DNA of 64,000 nt from an uncultured Sulfitobacter sp. (GTDB lineage Bacteria; Pseudomonadota; Alphaproteobacteria; Rhodobacterales; Rhodobacteraceae), in contig NZ_CANMQS010000001.1 in NCBI RefSeq assembly GCF_947500075.1, positions 744,001 through 808,000 of the forward strand. The letters run 5' to 3'. Position numbers and translations under genes: made by a program. The notes below the pieces were generated by a model. That model was not told the origin of the DNA and made no database searches. It saw nothing but the letters and a program-made list of their open reading frames with translations. This document shows, piece by piece, positions 58,958 through 64,000 of this stretch (its first letter is position 1; each line of letters starts with the position of its first letter).

Positions 58958-60288
58958 CGCGCGCGCACCTTCTGCAACAACGGCATCACCGCCGCCATCT
59001 CCGGTCCGCTCTCCTGCCCCGTCAAGGCCAGCCGCAGCGGCCGGAACAACCCGCGCCCCTTGCGCCCCGTTGCCTCCTTCACGGCTGCGGTCCACATGCC
59101 CCAGGTGCCTTCGTCAAAGGGCATCGCCGGCAACATCTCCATGGCCTGTGCCACAAACGCGGCATCCTCATCCGCAATCACCGGCGCGGCCCCATCGCGG
59201 AACATCGCCCACCAGCCGTCCAGATCGTGCAACGTCTCGATGTTCTCCCGCGTCACCGCCCAGAACTGCGCCGCCTTGTCGGCAGGCACGCCCAGATCGG
59301 CAATCTTGTCCGCAACATCCGCTGCCTCAAGCGTCTGCAAAAACCGCCCTGTCAGCGGGAACAGATCCTTCACATCGAACTTCGTGGGGGCAGAGCCAAA
59401 GCGCTCAATATCAAACCCGTCAATCAATTCCGCCATATCCGTGCGCAGCTCCACCGGGTCCGACGACCCCAGCCGCGCCATCAGGCTCAACAACGCAAAG
59501 GGATGCACCCCCTGCGCCCGCAAATCGCGCAGCGCCAGCGTGCCCAGACGTTTCGACAACGCCTCCCCCTGCGGCCCGGTCAGCAACGAATGATGCGCAA
59601 ACGACGGCACCGCACCTCCGCCCAGCGCTTCCATGATCTGGATCTGCGTCGCGGTGTTGGTCACATGGTCCGAGCCGCGCACAACATGGGTCACCCCCAT
59701 CTCCGTATCATCCACGACTGAGGCCAGCGTATAGAGGATCTGCCCATCGCCCCGGATCAGCACCGGATCCGATACCGAATTGGAATCAATGGAGATATCC
59801 CCCAGGATACCATCCACCCACTCGGTCCGCTGATTGTCCAGCTTGAACCGCCAGACCCCATCGCCCCGCTCCGCGCGCAGCGCATCCTTCTCCGCATCCG
59901 ACAACGCCAAAGCAGCCCGATCATAGACCGGCGGCTTGCCCATATTCAGCTGCTTCTTGCGCTTCAGATCCAGTTCCGTCGGCGTCTCGAACGCCTCGTA
60001 GAACCGCCCGATCTCGCGCAGCTTGTCTGCTGCTGCATGGTACTTTTCCAACCGCTCCGACTGCCGCTCGACCCGGTCCCAATGCAGCCCCAGCCAGGTC
60101 AGGTCTTCCTTGATCCCGTCAACATATTCTTCCTTGCTGCGCTCAGGGTCCGTGTCGTCAATCCGCAGGATGAACGTGCCGCCCGCCTTGCGCGCGATGA
60201 GGTAGTTCATCAACGCCGTGCGCAGGTTGCCCACATGGATGAAACCGGTGGGGGACGGGGCAAAACGGGTGACGGTCGGGCTGGACAT
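58948..60288 (-). CDS. gltX: glutamate--tRNA ligase
   Basis: VTRFAPSPTGFIHVGNLRTALMNYLIARKAGGTFILRIDDTDPERS; EALSKRLG (KMSKS-like). Confidence 0.95.
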   Translation of the reverse strand: MSSPTVTRFAPSPTGFIHVGNLRTALMNYLIARKAGGTFILRIDDTDPERSKEEYVDGIKEDLTWLGLHWDRVERQSERLEKYHAAADKLREIGRFYEAFETPTELDLKRKKQLNMGKPPVYDRAALALSDAEKDALRAERGDGVWRFKLDNQRTEWVDGILGDISIDSNSVSDPVLIRGDGQILYTLASVVDDTEMGVTHVVRGSDHVTNTATQIQIMEALGGGAVPSFAHHSLLTGPQGEALSKRLGTLALRDLRAQGVHPFALLSLMARLGSSDPVELRTDMAELIDGFDIERFGSAPTKFDVKDLFPLTGRFLQTLEAADVADKIADLGVPADKAAQFWAVTRENIETLHDLDGWWAMFRDGAAPVIADEDAAFVAQAMEMLPAMPFDEGTWGMWTAAVKEATGRKGRGLFRPLRLALTGQESGPEMAAVMPLLQKVRARQG

Positions 60289-60341
60289 CGGTAGGGCTCC
60301 TTTTGCCGCGTGGCTTGTCACAGCGCGCCCAAATTGTCCAG

Positions 60342-60731
60342 TTAGCTGGGGTGCACCGGCCAATGGGTCGCCAGATCATCCAGCCCTGCGCGAATGAGCG
60401 CTGCCAGAACGTCCTCATCCGCATCCGCCAGCTTGTTGAGATACAGACACGACTTGCCTTTGGTGTGTTTGCCCAGCCGCGCCAGAATGCCACCGAAATC
60501 GGCATAGCCCGGCATAATGTAAATGCTCAGCTTCGCCTTGCGCGGCGCAAAGCCGGTGACAAACCACGTGCCGGTCCGCCCCGACTTATAGGTGTAATCA
60601 TAGCTGCCATAACCCAGCATCGCACCCGACCACAGCACCGGCTGCCAGCCCGTAACCCGCTGAAACAACGCATCCAACCGGGCCGCCTCCCCGTGACGCC
60701 GCGCAGGGCTCACCTCCTGAACATCCATCAC
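60342..60731 (-). CDS. DUF1801 domain-containing protein
   Basis: LWSGAMLGYGSYDYTYKSGRTGTWFVTGFAPRKAKLSIYIMPGYADF...KSCLYLNKLADAD. Confidence 0.85.
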   Translation of the reverse strand: MMDVQEVSPARRHGEAARLDALFQRVTGWQPVLWSGAMLGYGSYDYTYKSGRTGTWFVTGFAPRKAKLSIYIMPGYADFGGILARLGKHTKGKSCLYLNKLADADEDVLAALIRAGLDDLATHWPVHPS

Positions 60732-60883
60732 ACCACCCTCCCTTTGCCCCAGTATACAGCAAATCGCACCGGCTTGCGGCCCCCCGTCTCACGATAAAAT
60801 GAACGCGGATCCCGGTCGCAAACTTGGCCCGACGCGCCGCCGCACTAGCTCTTTGGGATCAAGCCCAACCAAAGGAGCCCCCC

Positions 60884-61798
60884 ATGACCCTCACCCGCCG
60901 TCAAACCCTGCTCACCGCCGCCGCCCTGCCCCTTGCCGCCACCAGCGCGACAATCGCCCGTGCCGGCGCGCCGATGATGGGCGTGTCTCCCGCCCCGTTC
61001 AACCGCGTGAAGCTCGGCGGGTTTGAAGTGACAACCCTGCTCGCTGGCACCCGCTCCGTGCCCGATCCGCAAAACATCTTCGGCATGAACGTCGATGCAG
61101 ACACCTTCGCTGCCGCCTCCGCTGCGGCCAATCTGCCCACCGATGCCGCGCAGTTCTTCTTCACGCCGACGCTGGTCAACACCGGTGCCGAACTGGTGCT
61201 CTTTGACACGGGCCTCTCTGCCGCTGGCACCCTCGCAGCGGTCACCGCCGCTGGCTACACCGCCGATCAGGTCGACATCGTGGTGATCACCCACATGCAC
61301 GGCGACCACATCGGCGGCATGATGAACGACGGCGCGGCCACCTATCCCAACGCCCGCTATGTCACCGGTCAGGTCGAATACGACACATGGGCAAAGGCAG
61401 AGAACGAGAACTTCGACAACAACATGCGCCCCATGGCCGAGATGACAACCTTCCTCGACGCAGGCCAGGACGTGGTCACCGGCATCACCTCCGTCGGCGC
61501 CTTCGGCCACACGCCGGGCCACATGACCTACCGCCTGACGTCAGAGGGCAAATCCATGCTGCTGGGTGCCGATTTCGCCAACCACTACGTCTGGTCCCTG
61601 GCCCATCCCGACTGGGAAGTGAAATTCGACATGGACAAATCCGCCGCCGCCGAGACCCGCCGCGCGCTGCTGTCGATGATGGCGGCCGAAAAGATGCCCT
61701 TCGTCGGCTACCACATGCCCTGGCCCGGCATCGGCTATGTCGAAACCCGTGGCGACGGCTTCCACTACGTCCCCCACAGCTACCAGCTGATGCTCTGA
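60884..61798 (+). CDS. MBL fold metallo-hydrolase, Tat-exported
   Basis: MTLTRRQTLLTAAALPLAATSA signal; VVITHMHGDHIGGMM; GHTPGHMTYRL. Confidence 0.93.
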   Translation: MTLTRRQTLLTAAALPLAATSATIARAGAPMMGVSPAPFNRVKLGGFEVTTLLAGTRSVPDPQNIFGMNVDADTFAAASAAANLPTDAAQFFFTPTLVNTGAELVLFDTGLSAAGTLAAVTAAGYTADQVDIVVITHMHGDHIGGMMNDGAATYPNARYVTGQVEYDTWAKAENENFDNNMRPMAEMTTFLDAGQDVVTGITSVGAFGHTPGHMTYRLTSEGKSMLLGADFANHYVWSLAHPDWEVKFDMDKSAAAETRRALLSMMAAEKMPFVGYHMPWPGIGYVETRGDGFHYVPHSYQLML

Positions 61799-61835
61799 AC
61801 CAAGCGCGGGCTGTCTCCTCAAAGGACAGCCCCCT

Positions 61836-61937
61836 CTTCCAAATGGTTTCAAAAACCCCCGCGGAGCGTTAAAATCTCTGTCGGCGCACCAAAAGAGATT
61901 TCAGACCTCCGGTGGGGTTTTTTAGACCATTTGGAAG
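61836..61937. repeat. CTTCCAAATGGT-type dispersed repeat, copy C (long inverted-repeat form)
   Basis: CTTCCAAATGGTTTCAAAAACCCC ... GGGGTTTTTTAGACCATTTGGAAG with inner AAATCTCT/AGAGATTT. Confidence 0.8.
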
Positions 61938-61976
61938 ACCAGAATGGCGCAGGCGTCTGCACATCCAAAGCAGAGG

Positions 61977-63383
61977 TCACCCACCTTGCTGCAACGCCCC
62001 GTTGTCCCACTGGCCCGAGGCCTCTTCCCCCGTCGCATAGCGCATCGTACCGGCCCCCTGTCGTTTGCCGCCCGTGAACGCGCCCTCATAGACGTCGCCA
62101 TTGGCGTAGGTGGCGATACCGTTGCCCTCAATCGCGCCGCGCTCCCACTGGCCTACATAGGTGAAACCGCTTGGCATGGTGATCTTGCCCTCGCCATGGC
62201 GCTGGCCCGCCTCGAACTGGCCCTCGTAGATCGTGCCATCAGGGTAGGTTGCAATCCCGGTGCCAGCGCGTTCGCCCTCTGCCCATTCCCCCTCATAGCG
62301 GTAGCCATCCGCATAGGTCATCACCCCCTGCCCATGGTTGCGGGCGTTTTTGAACCCGCCCTCATAGACCACGCCATTGGCGTAGGTGGCGCGGCCTTCC
62401 CCCTCGATCACGCCAGCGGCCCAGCCGCCTTCATAGGTCGCGCCATCGGGGTAGGTGATCTTGCCCTGCCCGTCAGCCAGATCGTTGCGGAAACTGCCCA
62501 GGTAGACCGATCCGTCGGGATAAGTCACCTGTCCCTGCCCCTCGATCTGGCCTGCCACCCATGAGCCGGTGTAGACATAGCCATCCACCCCGGTAAACGT
62601 GCCCTGCCCGTCGCGGCGGTCATCGCGGAAATCACCCTCATAGGTGTCGCCATTGGCATAGGTGACCTTGCCCTTGCCCTCGCGCCGCCCGGCGGCCAGC
62701 TGGCCTTCGTAGACATCGCCATTGGGTTGGGTCAGCGTGCCCGTGCCGTCAATCTGGCCATCCTTCCACAGCCCCACATAGGTCAGCCCGTCCGGCATGG
62801 TCAGCGTGCCTTGCCCGGCGCGTTTGCCCACGACAATCTCCCCCTCATAGACCGCGCCATCGGGATAGGTGATCACACCCGCCCCCTGTTTGATCCCGTC
62901 AATCCAGTCGCCCTTGTATTCATAGCCGCCGGGGCTCTGCATCACGCCTTTGCCGTGGTGTTTGGCATTGCGGAACGTCCCCTCGTAGCGCACCCCGTTG
63001 GCATAGAGCGCCACCCCCTGTCCGATGATCGCGCCGCCCTGCCAGTCGCCTTCATAGGTGCCGCCATCGGCAAAGGTGATCTTGCCAAACCCATCCGGCT
63101 TCCCCTTGGAGAAATTCCCCTGATAGACCGACCCGTTGGGAAAGCGCGCAACGCCTTCGCCCCTGATCTCACCATCCACCCACTGGCCGGTGTACTCATA
63201 GCCGTTGGGCAGCTTGTAGGTGCCTTCCCCGTGCTGCAAACCGCCCTTGAAGGTGCCCTCATAGACCCCGCCATCGTCATATTGCTTGGTGATCACCTGC
63301 CCCTCGTCCTGCGCAGTGGCGGGCAAGGCAATGAGGGCAAGCAAAACAGATACAGCAGATGTCAGGCGCGTCAGGGGTGTCAT
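61977..63383 (-). CDS. MORN repeat-containing exported protein
   Basis: Signal peptide plus 18 full 23-aa MORN units (YxGxWxxGxxxGxGxxxxxxGxx) and one partial. Confidence 0.93.
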   Translation of the reverse strand: MTPLTRLTSAVSVLLALIALPATAQDEGQVITKQYDDGGVYEGTFKGGLQHGEGTYKLPNGYEYTGQWVDGEIRGEGVARFPNGSVYQGNFSKGKPDGFGKITFADGGTYEGDWQGGAIIGQGVALYANGVRYEGTFRNAKHHGKGVMQSPGGYEYKGDWIDGIKQGAGVITYPDGAVYEGEIVVGKRAGQGTLTMPDGLTYVGLWKDGQIDGTGTLTQPNGDVYEGQLAAGRREGKGKVTYANGDTYEGDFRDDRRDGQGTFTGVDGYVYTGSWVAGQIEGQGQVTYPDGSVYLGSFRNDLADGQGKITYPDGATYEGGWAAGVIEGEGRATYANGVVYEGGFKNARNHGQGVMTYADGYRYEGEWAEGERAGTGIATYPDGTIYEGQFEAGQRHGEGKITMPSGFTYVGQWERGAIEGNGIATYANGDVYEGAFTGGKRQGAGTMRYATGEEASGQWDNGALQQGG

Positions 63384-63554
63384 ATCTCTACCATTGTTGC
63401 CGCGCGCGGGGGAGGACCGCGCAGGGAGGGTCACCATTTGGGGGCAAGCCTAAGCAAGGACGCCATGGGGGGCAATCCACTTTTGCCCCCCTCTCGCCTT
63501 GCTGTGGCCATGACCCCTGCCTACAGTCATCACGAATGCGAACAGGAGACCCTG

Positions 63555-63968
63555 ATGCCCACACCCACGGATCTTACCGGGCGCTGCTATTGCGGTGCCT
63601 TGCAATATGCGGCCACCGGCCCGGTGCAGCTCAAGGCGCAATGCCACTGCCGGGAATGCCAGTATATCTCCGGTGGCGGGCCGAACTACTTCATGATCCT
63701 GCCGCGCGACGGCTTCACCTGGACCAAAGGCACGCCCCAAACCTTCACCCGCAGCGATCTGGACAGCCCCGTCACCCGCTGCTTCTGCGGCACCTGCGGC
63801 ACCCATATCACCACCGAACTCACCGATGGGGAACGCATCGTGCTCAAAGTCGGCACGCTGAATGACCCGCTGGCCTATGGCGGGCCGAAAATCGCCATCT
63901 ACACCTGTGACGAACAGCCCTTCCACGTCACCCCCGGCAACATCGCGCGGTTCGAACGCCTGCCCTGA
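63555..63968 (+). CDS. GFA family protein
   Basis: GRCYCGALQYAATGPVQLKAQCHCRECQYISGG...RCFCGTCGTHI; start MPTPTDLTG. Confidence 0.92.
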   Translation: MPTPTDLTGRCYCGALQYAATGPVQLKAQCHCRECQYISGGGPNYFMILPRDGFTWTKGTPQTFTRSDLDSPVTRCFCGTCGTHITTELTDGERIVLKVGTLNDPLAYGGPKIAIYTCDEQPFHVTPGNIARFERLP

Positions 63969-64000
63969 ACCGCCACCCGCTGCGCCAAAATGCCGTTGCG

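Noticed and set aside
61977-63383. Possible CRISPR array or VNTR because of regular 69-bp periodicity
   Set aside because: Periodicity is codon-phased and encodes degenerate MORN units; there are no identical repeats with unique spacers.
62727-63554. N-terminal 276 residues of the 62727-63968 + ORF
   Set aside because: Antisense readthrough of the MORN gene; the GFA protein clearly starts at 63555 (MPTPTDLTGRCYCG).

Overview
The window is a 64 kb, high-GC chromosomal segment with the gene content of a Rhodobacteraceae/Roseobacter-type alphaproteobacterium; the taxon is inferred from gene content only. It is mostly housekeeping and metabolic genes: class I lysyl-tRNA synthetase, gltX, nadD, ettA, dacB, a riboswitch-controlled gcvT-H-P operon, kbl-tdh, a DctPMQ-type TRAP transporter, and a complete reductive pyrimidine catabolism cluster with an ABC transporter and a RutR-like regulator. 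An isolated light-harvesting-2 (puc) locus sits at about 29.6-32.5 kb. I found no CRISPR array, prophage, rRNA or tRNA. The most interesting items are: (1) a puc operon with two textbook TGT-N12-ACA PpsR/CrtJ boxes, a PucB too short for the supplied ORF track, a PucA with a roughly 60-residue C-terminal extension, and a translationally coupled unknown gene after pucC whose product ends in M-F-W-P-M repeats; (2) a RAYT (Y1/HUH) gene with six GTAG-headed REP palindromes, several of which abut or supply stop codons; (3) matching RutR-like palindromes at both arms of the pyrimidine catabolism regulon; (4) a perfect 12-bp inverted repeat between an XRE-cupin regulator and kbl-tdh; (5) a 16-bp perfect hairpin in a divergent intergenic region; (6) a second dispersed repeat family (CTTCCAAATGGT...); (7) a MORN protein built from a duplicated 9-unit block. 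All homology calls are from recognition of the translated sequences; no database searches were run.
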